NCBI GenBank assembly: GCA_029582265.1
Contig: CM055816.1
Location: 84,357,165 to 84,421,164, forward strand
DNA length: 64,000 nucleotides
Origin: Zoroaster sp. YZ-2022
Taxonomy: Eukaryota > Echinodermata > Asteroidea > Forcipulatida > Zoroasteridae
Reading direction: 5' to 3'
Shown here: positions 1-11,339 of the stretch, piece after piece
Position numbering within the stretch: the stretch's first letter is position 1
Layout: every line of letters starts with the position of its first letter
Made by a program: the position numbers and the translations under genes
Notes under the pieces: generated by a model
Told to the model about the DNA's origin: nothing
The model's input: the letters and a program-made list of their open reading frames with translations, nothing else
Databases searched by the model: none

Positions 1-1549
1 CACACTTATTTTGGTCAACTCAACCCGGAAAAATATTTATTACTGAATATTTACTGGCATGCGTAAGGATTGACATCCGTGGAGTAGCGTTGGTAAAAGT
101 ACAAGTTAATTTAGCTACGCTATAGTGTCTGTAGTTCCTCATAATAATAGTAGTACTTATGTCCTGTGTGGTGATGGCTGCATTGCAGTTTACTTTATAC
201 TAGCACTTAATTTTCTCACTAAAGTAGACCAGAAACAAATATCAGCACCTTTATTGAGATAATGAAACGGTCACATCATGGAGGAAGGAAGACATCACAT
301 GTAGTTCTATTCCATTGTAAAACCTAACTTAAAGGCATTGTTCTGAAGGGATCATTTTCTGAAGTTACATCAATCCATCATCCTGATAATAACATATAAG
401 GGCATTCTAAGTTATGTGTGTTTTGTTAGCATGACCCATTATTCTTCGTCCTCTTTGAAAACATTTATTATGTTTTTACATGATTCGTTTATATTTCAGA
501 TCAACGATATCCATTTGTGCTACTGCTACAAGGTGTGTTAGAGTCTGTGTAACTTTGTGATCCAATGGCCAGCATTTGAAGTTTATCCATTCAAAGGAGT
601 TGACGTATTATTCAAATTATTTTATATGGACTTATCCTATCTGTGGCAGTCTTGACTCTCAAGGGAATTGTTTTTTCAGGACCTCAAGACACATCTAGGT
701 CTTTCTAGGAATTTCTTTAACATGTTAGAACAAAAATAGTACTGAGGAATTCTTATTATTTTTTTGACTGGACCTAAACATCCTCACAAATGTAATTATT
801 AAGCAATATCTGTTGGTGATCTAGTAAAATGTACATTGCCGACAGTGAATCACTGGCAGTTGGGCCATATAAACATAGTAAACAACCCCCCCCCCCCCCA
901 ATCTTCATTGCATGGGTGTGTCAGCCTTGGAATACCTTTTGCCAGATCACCCAATTAAAGTTCCTATTTATTTGTATACTCGCATTGGAATAGTACTGAC
1001 CATCAATCCCATAAACACAATTGGTTAAACAGACAGTATCATCACGATCAGAGCAGACTTTCTACAAACAGGGCATGGAATTGGTGTCCTAGTTTAAGAC
1101 GAACATAGTGACTACAAATTACTGGCTCATTTATGCAGCAGCAACGCGAATATAACCTCATCATGTGAGTATTATTTTCAGTCACTGAGTTAAACTAGAA
1201 CTTGAACTCTGATTCCATGCCCTGTTGATCGTGAAGATATTGCCACCTTTAAACAATAACTTTAACATTACTATTTATGAAAATGTATTTTCAACAGTTA
1301 ATGACACATAAATACATATACATGTAACAATCAGAAGATCATATTTCAGTATTGTTTGTTTCTTTTTATTTTACAGTTATCCTTCAAATTACATTGTGCT
1401 GTCTCTTCCCTATAAGTATTGTTTTAAAAAACTGAACCAAACATTTAAATAGTATAACACTTGATCGAATTTGTCATTGTATTGTACAAGACCTGCACAC
1501 ACCTCACCTCGGGGCCAAAAATGTGTAATGATAAAGCTGTGATGATACA
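1..1549. repeat. Left copy of a ~1.55-kb duplicated non-coding segment
   Basis: This stretch is matched in the same orientation, nearly base for base, by 53411-54993. Single-base differences and small indels are scattered throughout. A C-homopolymer at about 887-899 is shorter in the other copy, and a G-homopolymer near 54940 is absent here. I see no convincing coding exon. The left edge is cut by the window. Similarity stops near 1549, where this copy runs into a tandem array. It lies in the intron upstream of the first visible PDPR exon, so it is probably an interspersed repeat of unknown class rather than a gene duplication. Confidence 0.8.
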
Positions 1550-1599
1550 GTATTTAATTCCACCACAACCTATAATTAGCGTAACAGCTCTGTATTCGT

Positions 1600-2304
1600 C
1601 AAAGGACAAACACCTAATGTCGTACAGATCGTTAATTGTCAAAAAATATTTACAAAAAGGTGACCCCACTTTGACCTTTACGTCCTGTCCAAACCGGAAG
1701 TCAAAGTTTAATATTTAAAACAATCATATCTCAACAACCACAAGAGGTAAATTCACAATTTTTGTACCATTGTACAGATCGTTAATTGTCAAAAAATATT
1801 TACAAAAGATGACCCCACTTCCTGTCCAAACCGGAAGTCAAAGTTTAATATTTAAAAAAATTATATCTCAACAACCACAAGAGGTAAATTCACAATTTTT
1901 GTACCATTGTACAGATCATTGATTGGCAAAAAATATTTACTAAAAGATGACCCCAATTTGACCTTACTTCCTGTCCAAACCGGAAGACAAAGTTTAATAT
2001 TTAAAAAAATCATATCTCAACAACCACAACAGGTAAATTCACAGTTTTTGCACCATTGTACAGATTGTTAATTGTCAAAAATATTTACAAAAACATGACC
2101 CCGATTTGACCTTTACTTCCCGTCCAAACCGAAAGTTAAAGTTTAATATTAACAAAAATCATCCACAAGAGGTAACTTCACAATCTTTGCACCAAGGTAC
2201 AGATCGTTAATTGTCAAAAGATATTGGAACAAAGTTGACCCCAATTTGACCTTTACTTCCTCCCGAACACCTAGTGTTTGTTCAAACAAACACTTAAGCT
2301 CTAG
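1600..2304 (+). repeat. Tandem ~150-bp units ending in a hairpin plus CTAG terminus
   Basis: Four to five imperfect copies of a roughly 150-bp unit follow each other. Each includes a run like GTACAGATCGTTAATTGTCA, then GACCCC, CTTCCTGTCCAAACCGGAAG, and an ATATCTCAACAACCACAAGA-type stretch. The array ends with a hairpin (GTGTTTGTT/AACAAACAC, 2274-2293) followed by TTAAGCT and CTAG at 2301-2304. The same internal motifs and terminus recur at 32494-33973 and 50746-60842, so this is a truncated or rearranged member of that family. It ends only 25 bp before a PDPR exon. Confidence 0.7.
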
Positions 2305-2329
2305 TTACTATTTGTTATTACATTATCAG

Positions 2330-2419
2330 GAGATCAACGTTGGGTTTGCTACAAATGTCCGAGCCATGACAATCACACATGCTGGAGAGGATGGGATGGT
2401 GCTATATATTCCCAATGAG
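2330..2419 (+). CDS. PDPR: PDPR exon (30 codons), aminomethyltransferase-like region
   Basis: The exon is bounded by a 3' splice site (TATCAG|GAG) and a 5' splice site (GAG|GTACCT) and is phase 0 at both ends. It encodes EINVGFATNVRAMTITHAGE followed by DGMVLYIPNE. I recognise this as the segment of pyruvate dehydrogenase phosphatase regulatory subunit that precedes the YALHVY region. PDPR is a mitochondrial-matrix flavoprotein related to dimethylglycine and sarcosine dehydrogenases. It modulates the phosphatase that reactivates the pyruvate dehydrogenase complex. The reading frame continues without phase change into 5341-5523. Earlier exons are not visible and should lie left of the window. 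Sarcosine or dimethylglycine dehydrogenase is less likely, because the following exons match PDPR specifically. Confidence 0.85.
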
Positions 2420-3157
2420 GTACCTACATGTATATATTTCTATCGTTTTATGTACAAACAGCACAGTTTCCGTGAAACATGTTCTATTTTATTCTAGAAG
2501 TCCTTTTAGTTGGTAAGCAAATTGCAGCAACGGATTATTGAAACAAACAATTCATATTCTCTAAAACCAACAGTAATGAATTGCAGCTTGTATTATGTAT
2601 CAGGTAAGACAGTCATTTGCTACACACTTAACATGTGTTGAATGAGAATGAGATTATCCACTGAGTATTAAGCTAAATGTACATGTTAAATGGGTGTTAG
2701 TTACTTCATTTTGTATGATGTACAGTCTCTTGACATTCCACTCATCTAGTCATCTTTTGTAAAAAATAAATAAATAAATAAATATTAGACTTCCAGATAA
2801 CAGGCCTGTAATTTCTTAGTATTTTTCATGATTTTTACAAATCTCCCTTTGAAAGAAGAGAAGTAGGCACCAAGGAAAGAAAGAAGTAGCCTGTATTGCG
2901 TCCAAACCAATACTAGTTTCTTGTTTGGGGATGTGGAGAGTTAAATAAACATCCAGGAGGCTCAGGGGGTTTTGTCCTCTAGACCAAATGGAGATCCAGG
3001 CCTACTACCCATTTTTCAGGATTTTTTACTTTTGTCAAATCACACCCTGAGATAAAGATTGTTTAAATTCCCAACGTGCAACATTGAATTTCAATTTTAA
3101 TATATAAAATATTCCATGGTATTTTCTAGTACAGACACCCCCATTAGCCACCAATTT

Positions 3158-3381
3158 CAGAGATGCCAACATTTACGATTTGGGCGTAATTTTTACGATT
3201 TATTGAGTCCAATTACGATTGTACGATCCCGTGTATCAATTTTTGGCCAGCCGCGAAACCAACGATGTAAAGAACCACATGTGTTTACGGCACACGCACC
3301 GTAGTTCATCAGCCGTTTACATGACGAAAACCTTTCGTTAGGCGAATTACCCTTTTTCAATTTGGAATGTTGGCAACTCTG
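3158..3381. mobile_element. hAT-like MITE (224 bp)
   Basis: Terminal inverted repeats CAGAGATGCCAACATT and AATGTTGGCAACTCTG close a 224-bp unit. The unit is flanked by the direct repeat CAATTT on both sides, which may be the core of a decayed 8-bp duplication. The CAGAG..GCCAAC terminus is typical of hAT-superfamily elements. No coding capacity is seen. It sits in a PDPR intron. Confidence 0.6.
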
Positions 3382-3751
3382 CAATTTAGATCTAAATTTT
3401 TGTTGAATTATTTTGTTTGTTCATATACCCGAGGTAAGGTAAAGCATGCAACTTCTATTGAAACCAAACAACATCTGAATCTGAATTATTTGTGGACGTA
3501 GTTTTTGTATTAAAGATGTACCGCTGGTGTTTTATCAGCAAGTTCAAAATATTTTAGTTTTCATTGGAACATTGATCATTTCCTTTTAGAAAAGAAAACA
3601 AAATGCTCATTGTCAGAAAGTATGCTTTAAATTCTGAGTAAAATTTCATTGTGTTTGATTTCTCAAAACGAGGTAAGCTGTTTTTTTTAATTTCCTGAGA
3701 GTGTAACTCAAGTTATTGACATCCTAGAATCATGAAAATAGCAGTTTTTAA

Positions 3752-5155
3752 AAAGAGCACAGTGTACACAATAAAAGAGCACAATTGTACACAATAAAAG
3801 AGCAGTGTACACAATAAAAGAGCACAGCGTACACAATAAAAGAGCACAGCGTACACAATAAAAGAGCACAGCGTACACAATAAAAGAGCACAATTGTACA
3901 CAATAAAAGAGCACAATTGTACACAATAAAAGAGCAGTGTACACAATAAAAGAGCGCAGCGTACACAATAAAAGAGCGCAGCGTACACAATAAAAGAGCG
4001 CAGCGTACACAAAAGAGCGCAGCGTACACAAAAGAGCGCAGAGTACACAATAAAAGAGCGCAGCGTACACAAAAGAGAGCAGCGTACACAATAAAAGAGC
4101 ACAGCGTACACAATAAAAGAGCACAATTGTACACAATAAAAGAGCAGTGTACACAATAAAAGAGCGCAGCGTACACAATAAAAGAGCGCAGCGTACACAA
4201 TAAAAGAGCGCAGAGTACACAAAAGAGCGCAGCGTACACAATAAAAGAGAGCAGTGTACACAATAAAAGAGCGCAGCGTACACAATAAAAGAGAGCAGCG
4301 TACACAATAAAAGAGAGCAGCGTACACAATAAAAGAGAGCAGCGTACACAATAAAAGAGAGCAGCGTACACAATAAAAGAGCACAGCGTACACAATAAAA
4401 GAGCGCAGCGTACACAATAAAAGAGCGCAGCGTACACAATAAAAGAGCGCAGCGTACACAATAAAAGAGCACAGCGTACACAATAAAAGAGCACAGAGTA
4501 CACAATAAAAGAGCACAGCGTACACAATAAAAGAGCACAGCGTACACAATAAAAGAGCAGTGTACATGTACACAATAAAAGAGCACAGTGTACACAATAA
4601 AAGAGCAGTGTACATGTACACAATAAAAGAGCACAGTGTATAAAAGAGCACAGTGTATAAAAGAGCAGTGTACACAATAAAAGAGCGCAGCGTACACAAT
4701 AAAAGAGCACAGCGTACACAATAAAAGAGCGCAGAGTACACAATAAAAGAGCGCAGCGTACACAATAAGAGCGCAGCGTACACAATAAAAGAGCGCAGCG
4801 TACACAATAAAAGAGCGCAGCGTACACAATAAAAGAGCGCAGCGTACACAATAAAAGAGCGCAGCGTACACAATAAAAGAGCGCAGCGTACACAATAAAA
4901 GAGCGCAGCGTACACAATAAAAGAGCACAATTGTACACAATAAAAGAGCAGTGTACACAATAAAATAGCACAATTGTACACAATAAAAGAGCAGTGTACA
5001 CAATAAAAGAGCGCAGCGTACACAATAAAAGAGCGCAGCGTACACAATAAAAGAGAGCAGCGTACACAGTAAAAGAGCACAACGTACACAATAAAAGAGC
5101 ACAGCGTACACAATAAAAGAGCACAGTTGTACACAATAAAAGAGCACAGCGTACA
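3752..5155. repeat. Minisatellite, ~22-bp unit, about 65 copies, in a PDPR intron
   Basis: The unit is close to AATAAAAGAGCGCAGCGTAC plus AC. Variants carry GCACAG, GAGCAG, CAATTG or lack the AATA. The array runs for about 1.4 kb and ends about 185 bp before the next PDPR exon. Because 22 is not divisible by three and the reverse strand of the unit has no stop in any phase, all three reverse frames stay open for nearly 500 codons. The resulting cysteine/leucine/tyrosine-rich translations are an artefact of the repeat. Confidence 0.95.
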
Positions 5156-5340
5156 CTAATATTTTGATGTACAGTATAAAACACAAAAATGACAAATTTC
5201 ATCAAATTTCACATTGTGAATGGTTTTGCCAGAACACATCACAAATATTTTAATATGAACAAATATTTTAAGTAGGGACTTATTGGTATATATATCATTT
5301 ACAAGACAAACTAATATGATGTATATCTCTTTCAACAAAG

Positions 5341-5523
5341 TACGCCATCCATGTATATGATCTGTTAATGAAAGCTGGTCGGGATTATGGTATACGTCCA
5401 GCTGGTTATTATGCATTACGCTGGCTACGGATTGAAAAATTCTATGCTTACTGGGGTGTTGACTTCAACAATGAACACACACCATATGAGATTGGACGTG
5501 AGATGAGAGTCACATTTGACAAG
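5341..5523 (+). CDS. PDPR: PDPR exon (61 codons)
   Basis: The exon starts after TTTCAACAAAG and ends at GACAAG|GTCAGT, phase 0 on both sides. It encodes YAIHVYDLLMKAGRDYG, then IRPAGYYALRWLRIEKFYAY and WGVDFNNEHTPYEIGREMRV. The AGYYALR-LRIEKF block and the following WG-D-N--TP-E-GRE block are highly characteristic of PDPR in the C-terminal aminomethyltransferase-like (GcvT) fold. The frame is intact. A methionine codon at 5368 is internal and not a start. The preceding 2.9-kb intron holds the 22-bp minisatellite and a hAT-like MITE. Confidence 0.9.
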
Positions 5524-5622
5524 GTCAGTATTTTGGGGACAAACCCAACCTTAATGCCAAAAAGTCTTTGGTTTCTGACAGAAACTAATTAAGCTTTAGA
5601 ATGTATTCATAAATGCCCAAGA

Positions 5623-5730
5623 CAATTTAGACAATCTAATTGGACAAAACGTAATCACATAGGGGTGTTTTAATGGATGGTAAAGACATGGTTGCAAAAT
5701 CAGAGCAGCGCGTATGTGCCAGCTGTTCTA
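5623..5730. repeat. Interspersed repeat fragment with an empty TTAA site
   Basis: This intronic sequence matches 63573-63750 in the same orientation. At 5670-5673 it has a single TTAA, where the other copy carries a 72-bp MITE between two TTAA motifs. It therefore preserves the pre-insertion state. Confidence 0.75.
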
Positions 5731-6334
5731 TTTAGCCATCGTGCAATACTCATGTTCTTTGGAAGTGTTTCATGTGTCCCTAAAACTTGAATTTGCCAAT
5801 TTCTATTTGACATTTTGAAAATGAAATCGATACGGACATTTATGAATGGGAATAAAAGTTTGACGCTTGGTCATGACCTGTTTTGGGCAGATATTACTTA
5901 AGTCTTAAAAAAAAATGATAAAGAAAGATATTTAAAGACAATTCTGAAGAACAACAAAATTACTTTGAATCTTTTGATTGTGGGATGTAGAAGTGACTGA
6001 CACAGGGTCCAGAACCCAATATCACCCTTATTTTTGTGTAATAACTATTTTAATAAGAAATATGAATTTCAAGTTCATCATTGGTTGTTATTCTTGGTCT
6101 ATATCTGATGAATACCTTCACTACCATTACAGCAAACTTTGACCTGACCTGAGGACTCATGTTATGGGATGTGGTTACAAATATTCTTGCTATGTTTATT
6201 ATAATTTTCTCTCATATTTTATGTTGCTGTGTCTGAGATTCCATTCCTCCTCCCCCACCTAGTTAACTACAACTTGATCCAGATTTTCCCAAGGTAATTT
6301 TAATGATCTATTTTATTTAACCTTTGAATTACAG

Positions 6335-6706
6335 GATATAGAGTTCATAGGTCAGTCAGCGCTGCGTAAACAACAACAAGAGGGAATCTATCAACGACTG
6401 ACTTCCTTCGTCCTAGAGGACCATAGAATGGATAGAGATCTCTGGTGCTGGGGTGGGGAACCAATCTACCGCAATGGTCAGCCATCTGGAATAACCACAT
6501 CTAGTGGATTCAGTCCAACATTGGGATCAATGCTATGTCTGGGCTGGCTCAATGACATTGACCCTCAATCTGGTCAGTCCAAAGTGATAACCCATGACTT
6601 TGTGACCAAAGCTAAGTATGAGATTGATATTGCCGGACAGATGTATCCAGCTAAAGCTAACTTATACCCACCCAAATTGGTTACTAAGCAACCTCTACAT
6701 GGGTAA
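6335..6706 (+). CDS. PDPR: PDPR terminal coding exon (123 codons plus stop)
   Basis: The exon begins after GAATTACAG with DIEFIGQSALRKQQQEGIYQ, continues through LWCWGGEPIYRNGQPSGITT, and ends with QMYPAKANLYPPKLVTKQPL-HG and a TAA stop at 6704-6706. The motifs DFIGR-AL, W-WGEPIYRNGQ-G-TTS and YEIDIAG mark the extreme C-terminus of PDPR. The frame joins phase 0 with the upstream exon. The three visible exons total 214 residues, about the last quarter of a typical PDPR. The stop falls at a natural family end, so the gene is complete at its 3' side. Confidence 0.92.
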   Translation, partial: DIEFIGQSALRKQQQEGIYQRLTSFVLEDHRMDRDLWCWGGEPIYRNGQPSGITTSSGFSPTLGSMLCLGWLNDIDPQSGQSKVITHDFVTKAKYEIDIAGQMYPAKANLYPPKLVTKQPLHG

Positions 6707-7119
6707 CTTCTTTAAGAGAACTGGCTGGTTTTGATATTGAGATACATGAACTCGCAATCAACCATACTCAAGAATTAGAAGGACCTTTGGCTTCGTACAA
6801 TACTTTGTTGACTTAGTTCAAGTGAACGTACAATATTGATGTTATTCTCAAACCTGCCCAGTTTATAGCTGAATTGGAAGAGCCCTGGCCCTGACAATCA
6901 TGAATCCGATCCATGAGTCCTTTTTTGGTTCAGGAGATACGATTTGTCACAATATTTGATTGATTTACAAGTTATTTCAAATTTTCCCAACCGTAACTTC
7001 CGGTCAAATCATGTGATTGAGTTTATACTTCACAAAAGTTATTGTAAGTAATTATGATTGTTCATTGTACTAAATATTGACACAATGTGATTAGGTTAAC
7101 TTTCACTGATTGGTTGTTT

Positions 7120-7843
7120 AATGTATATCTTGATTCAAAGAGAGTAAGCATACTCATAGAAGCAGTTTTGCCAACATTACCAATGCTGTACCTTCCCTTC
7201 AATGTATATCTTGATTCAAAGAAAGTAAGCATACTCATAGAAGCAGTTTGGCCAACATTACCAATGCTGTACCTTCCCTTCAATGTATATCTTGATTCAA
7301 AGAGAGTAAGCATACTCATAGAAGCAGTTTGGCCAACATTACCAATGCTGTACCTTCCCTTCAATGTATATCTTGATTCAAAGAGAGTAAACATACTCAT
7401 AGAAGCAGTTTGGCCAACATTACCAATGCTGTACCTTCCCTTCAATGTATATCTTGATTCAGAGAGAGTAAGCATACTCGTAGAAGCAGTTTGGCCAACA
7501 TTACCAATGCTGTACCTTCCCTTCAATGTATATCTTGATTCAGAGAGAGTAAGCATACTCGTAGAAGCAGTTTGGCCAACATTACCAATGCTGTACCTTC
7601 CCTTCAATGTATATCTTGATTCAGAGAGAGTAAGCATACTCATAGAAGCAGTTTGGCCAACATTACCAATGCTGTACCTTCCCTTCAATGTATATCTTGA
7701 TTCAGAGAGAGTAAGCATACTCATAGAAGCAGTTTTGCCGACATTACCAATGCTGTACCTTCCCTTCAATGTATATCTTGATTCAGAGAGAGTAAGCATA
7801 CTCATAGAAGCAGTTTTGCCAACAATGTTGTACCTTCCCTTTA
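7120..7843. repeat. Satellite array, nine 81-bp units, just 3' of PDPR
   Basis: Nine head-to-tail units start at 7120 and then every 81 bp. The last copy is about 6 bp shorter. Each unit runs AATGTATATCTTGATTCARA, GAGAGTAAGCATACTCATAG, AAGCAGTTTGGCCAACATTA, then CCAATGCTGTACCTTCCCTT. Differences are a few substitutions per unit. Because 81 is a multiple of three, long frames stay open on both strands (about 250 codons). No coding role is supported. It starts 413 bp after the PDPR stop and could lie in its 3' UTR. Confidence 0.93.
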
Positions 7844-7878
7844 AGTAAGTGGGTTGCAAATACGTATTCCCGATTTAA

Positions 7879-8196
7879 CCCTCCTACACATGGAGGCCAC
7901 TCCGATCCACTAAATTCTGTTCTTTAGCAACCTTCAGTACATACATGTACAAGCCTGCTGTCCTTTCCAAGTAATCTTACAAAATCAACTGTGTGTCACC
8001 CAAGGCCACTGTAAATGTTTGAACATATTAGTATGGCCTGCAATGTATCAATGGGAGACCACTTTACCCTGCAATCTCAGTGGTGTGACAGTGCACAGAA
8101 GGGTAACCATAGGAGGCCACTGGCAACAGCTAATGGCTTGGAGTGGCCTGAATGGGTTGTTTCAAAAATTCCACTGATTGTAATGGAGTTAGCCTT
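7879..8196 (+). mobile_element. piggyBac-type MITE, degenerate right end
   Basis: A TTAA at 7875-7878 is followed by CCCTCCTACACATGGAGGCC. The right end (CCACTGATTGTAATGGAGTTAG) is a decayed form of the CACTGATTGTAGGAGGGTTA end seen at about 12937-12955. The internal GGCTTGGAGTGGCCTGAATG stretch also matches that copy. It is non-coding. It belongs to the CCCTCCTA-ended, TTAA-targeting family found again at 11867, 12967 and near 17800. Confidence 0.6.
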
Positions 8197-8329
8197 TGTG
8201 TTGCTGGAATCTAAATCCATATAGTGCAATATATGCAAACGTTATTTATCATTTATATTTTGTATAAACATTTAAACATATCATGTGTGTGTAAGTATTG
8301 AAAGCTTATGTTTATGTTCACATTTGAAA

Positions 8330-8335
8330 AATAAA
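8330..8335 (+). terminator. Candidate PDPR polyadenylation signal AATAAA
   Basis: AATAAA occurs at 8330-8335 in an AT-rich, T-rich context about 1.6 kb past the PDPR stop. It lies after the satellite and MITE. Several other AATAAA-like words occur between 6.7 and 9 kb, so the true cleavage site cannot be chosen from sequence alone. Confidence 0.25.
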
Positions 8336-8577
8336 ACATTTGATTATTCTGTAATGTGATGTCTGATGTATGTTTTACACATGCACATTTGTTACTGTTA
8401 ATATGCTATTAATTAAAGTGACAATTTTATACATAATACTTGCTTCTCAACACCATGATGTATATATGGTTAACTTCTGGTGGATTTAAAATATTGATCA
8501 GAAATATTGATCAGCACTGCCTCACACAATGTTATGAGTCAAAACTAACATTTTACTGGAAAACATTTACCATTTAA

Positions 8578-8790
8578 CCAGTTCGCGTCGGAGGTCGTGT
8601 ATACACGCAATTTTTTTTTGCACCACGGATCGGAGAGCGTCTAAACACGCCATAGGAAACTCCGGAATATTTGTATGCATGCTCGGAAGTACCGGCAACC
8701 CGCTGTGGAAGCTTCCATTAATGTGTGTGTAGGAAAAAGAAACCCGCCACAGGGGCCCAGAAAAACTTTTTTATTCCCGACGCGAACTGG
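8578..8790. mobile_element. piggyBac-type MITE (213 bp) with perfect 14-bp TIRs
   Basis: The termini CCAGTTCGCGTCGG and CCGACGCGAACTGG are perfect inverted repeats. They are flanked on both sides by TTAA (8574-8577 and 8791-8794), the piggyBac target duplication. The interior has sub-terminal inverted motifs (GTCGTGTATACACGC, GCGTCTAAACACGCC) but no open frame. Confidence 0.85.
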
Positions 8791-8799
8791 TTAAAGTGG

Positions 8800-9530
8800 T
8801 CAACATTAGATTGGTGAGGTGTATATATAAATCACATAAATCACATTTTTGCCGAATGTATGTGGGGCATTAATTCTGTGACAATTGTGGGACCCCAAAC
8901 CTCTGTAAGGCACCATGGTATACCACTGCTTTGTAAATAAATTGTTTAACTTTTAAGAATCATGTTTCTGAATTCACTCATTAGGTAGGTTCTTTTTTGG
9001 TATTCTCAAAATAAATTGTCACACTTTTCACAAAAACTTGATGGTATCAAACATCCCTTGTAATTAGCTTTCTGTGTAATGAAATACTATCATTTCAACA
9101 AATAGTAATAAATCCATATACATGTAACAATCCCACACTCGAATGAAAGCAACAACATTGAAATGGATGTTAAGTGTTTGATTCTTAATGCAATGTAATA
9201 AAGTGAGGTGAATCTTGAACGGGTAGGTTATTTATAACATAATCTTGATTCAAAGTCATATCATGCTGTATTCAGCTGTTTTATGCGTATGCATTTGCTC
9301 TTTAAATCATATATACATGTATGAAGGATTCAAGTTATTATGTTGTGTCATACAAGAAAATAGTGAAAAGTGCATTCAGATTACAGTATTAACCTAACAT
9401 GGAACTTACAAAAAAATATTCCTTCCTACATTCGAACTGGAAATGTTTTCCTTTTCATAAAAGTGACAGCACCTCAGAAATAATCATTTCAAGGGAAGAT
9501 TGATGACACCATCTATTGTATTTCATTTTT
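8800..9530. other. AT-rich intergenic stretch, nothing recognised
   Basis: No open frame with family resemblance, no terminal repeats and no strong regulatory motif are seen here. Scattered poly-T and TACATGTA words occur. Confidence 0.5.
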
Positions 9531-9559
9531 TTAAATGTTTATTTTTTTAATGTTTTTTT

Positions 9560-10417
9560 TTAATTGCCAAGTGTGTGTGTGGGTAGGCACTGGCAAGGTT
9601 GTGGGGACCTATAACAAAAGGGATGGCAAGAACGCCGTATATGTGGGGACATTTTCATGTCCCCACAACGTTTTCGGTCCCCACAACTGTGTCTCAGAGC
9701 GAGTGTATGTCCCCACAACTACGGTGCATGTGCCCCTATAACCGCTACCTTGTGGAGTCCTATAACAAAAGGGAAAGGCAAGAACAATTGGTCTCCACAA
9801 GGAATTTCTAAAGAAGCCATGTCTCCACAAGGAATTTTGTGTACAAACCCTATGAGAAATGTTTAAGTACAGAGACAAAGGAAAGAACAATAGAGGTCTC
9901 CACAAGGATGCAAAAATGAGTGTGCGTGTGTGCGTGTGTGCGTGTGTGAGCGCATTCAAACCGGGGACATATAACAAAAGGGACAATGATCCCCGGTTGC
10001 TATCACAATGGAGAACAATATGTCCCCGCTTTTTTGGACAAAGGAATTTGACAAAGGATGTCCCCGATTGCAGGCGTTTACATGTGTGTGTGTGTGTGTG
10101 TGTGTGAACGTACACACCATTCGTTGTGGGGTCCAAAACACAATAGAACAATTGGACCCCACAAGGTAACTATAGAAAATCTTGTACCCCACAGGAGAAT
10201 TATAAGGAAAAGGGATAATAGAACGAACAAAGGAATACCCCACAAATCAATGTGCGTGAGGGTGTGTGTGTGTGTTCCAGCACTGGCCGCGTTATGGGGG
10301 CAGAGAACAAAAGAGGGATCCGGAATTACTTAGCTGTGGGGACATTTTCTCTGTCCCCACAACGTTTTTAATCCCCAAAATCCTTTGTATTTTGTCCCCA
10401 CAACGCCTCGCGCGGGA

Positions 10418-10497
<80 letters not shown>

Positions 10498-10960
10498 GTG
10501 AGCGCATTCAAACCGGGGACGTATAACAAAAGGGACAATGGTCCCCGGTTGCTCTCACAATGGAGAACAATGCGTCCCCGTATTTTTGGACAAAGGAATT
10601 TGACAAAGGAAGTCCCGATTGCAGGTGTTTACACTGCGTGTGTGTGTGTGTTCAAGCACTGGCGCAAGTTATGGGGACAGAGAACAAAAGAGGATCCGAA
10701 TTATAGCTGTGGGGACTTGTTCATTGTCCCCACATCTTTTTTAATCCACTAAATCCTTTGTATTTTGTCCCCACAACGCCCCGTGCGGGAATGTGTGTGT
10801 GTGTGTGTGTGTGTGTGTTCAAGCACTGGCCGCGTTATGGGGACAGAGAACAAAAGAGGGATCCGGAATTACTTAGCTGTGGGGACATTTTGTGTGTCCC
10901 CACAACGTTTTTAATCCCCAAAATCCTTTGTATTTTGTCCCCACAACGCCCCGTGCGGGA

Positions 10961-10993
<33 letters not shown>

Positions 10994-11330
10994 CGTACAC
11001 ACCATTCGTTGTGGGGTCCAAAACACAATAGAACAATTGGACCCCACAAGGTAACTATAGAAAATCTTGTACCCCACAGGAGAATTATAAGGAAAAGGGA
11101 TAATAGAACGAACAAAGGAATACCCCACAAATCAATGTGCGTGAGGGTGTGTGTGAGCGCATTCAAACCGGGGACATATAACAAAAGGGACAATGGTCCC
11201 CGGTTGCTATCACAATGGAGAACAATATGTCCCCGCTTTTTTGGACAAAGGAATTTGACAAAGGATGTCCCCGATTGCAGGCGTTTACACACGTGTGAGT
11301 GTGTGTGTGTGGGTGTACGTGTTAATTACG
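9560..11330. repeat. Composite array: GTCCCCAC-bearing modules alternating with (TG)n
   Basis: Three non-identical modules recur in changing order between TG/GTGTGC microsatellite tracts. Module A (GAGCGCATTCAAACCGGGGA...) is at about 9946-10080, 10497-10630 and 11152-11288. Module B (ACCATTCGTTGTGGGGTCCA...) is at about 10106-10260 and 10990-11148. Module C (CAGCACTGGCCGCGTTATGG...) is at about 10276-10420, 10650-10790 and 10817-10965. All carry GTCCCCAC or its complement GTGGGGAC, often as short inverted pairs. The longest pure (TG)n is about 10421-10492. No protein is supported. Confidence 0.9.
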
Positions 11331-11339
11331 TCAAGTGAG

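Noticed and set aside
481..590. Possible exon TTTCAG|ATCAACG..CTACAAG|GTGTG
   Set aside because: The splice-like ends are also present in the duplicated copy (53930-53970). The short peptide matches no PDPR segment, and both copies lie in repeat sequence.
3708..5205. Three overlapping reverse-strand open frames of 473-495 codons
   Set aside because: They are translations of the 22-bp minisatellite, which has no stop in any reverse phase. The residues are monotonous, and there is no start context or similarity.
7062..7859. Long opposing open frames (253 and 265 codons)
   Set aside because: Both follow from the 81-bp satellite period being divisible by three. Nothing supports translation.
9609..11338. 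Open frames of 90-180 codons over the GTCCCCAC/(TG)n array
   Set aside because: Frames consist of VCVCVC or HTHTHT runs plus repeated modules. They are artefacts of the array.
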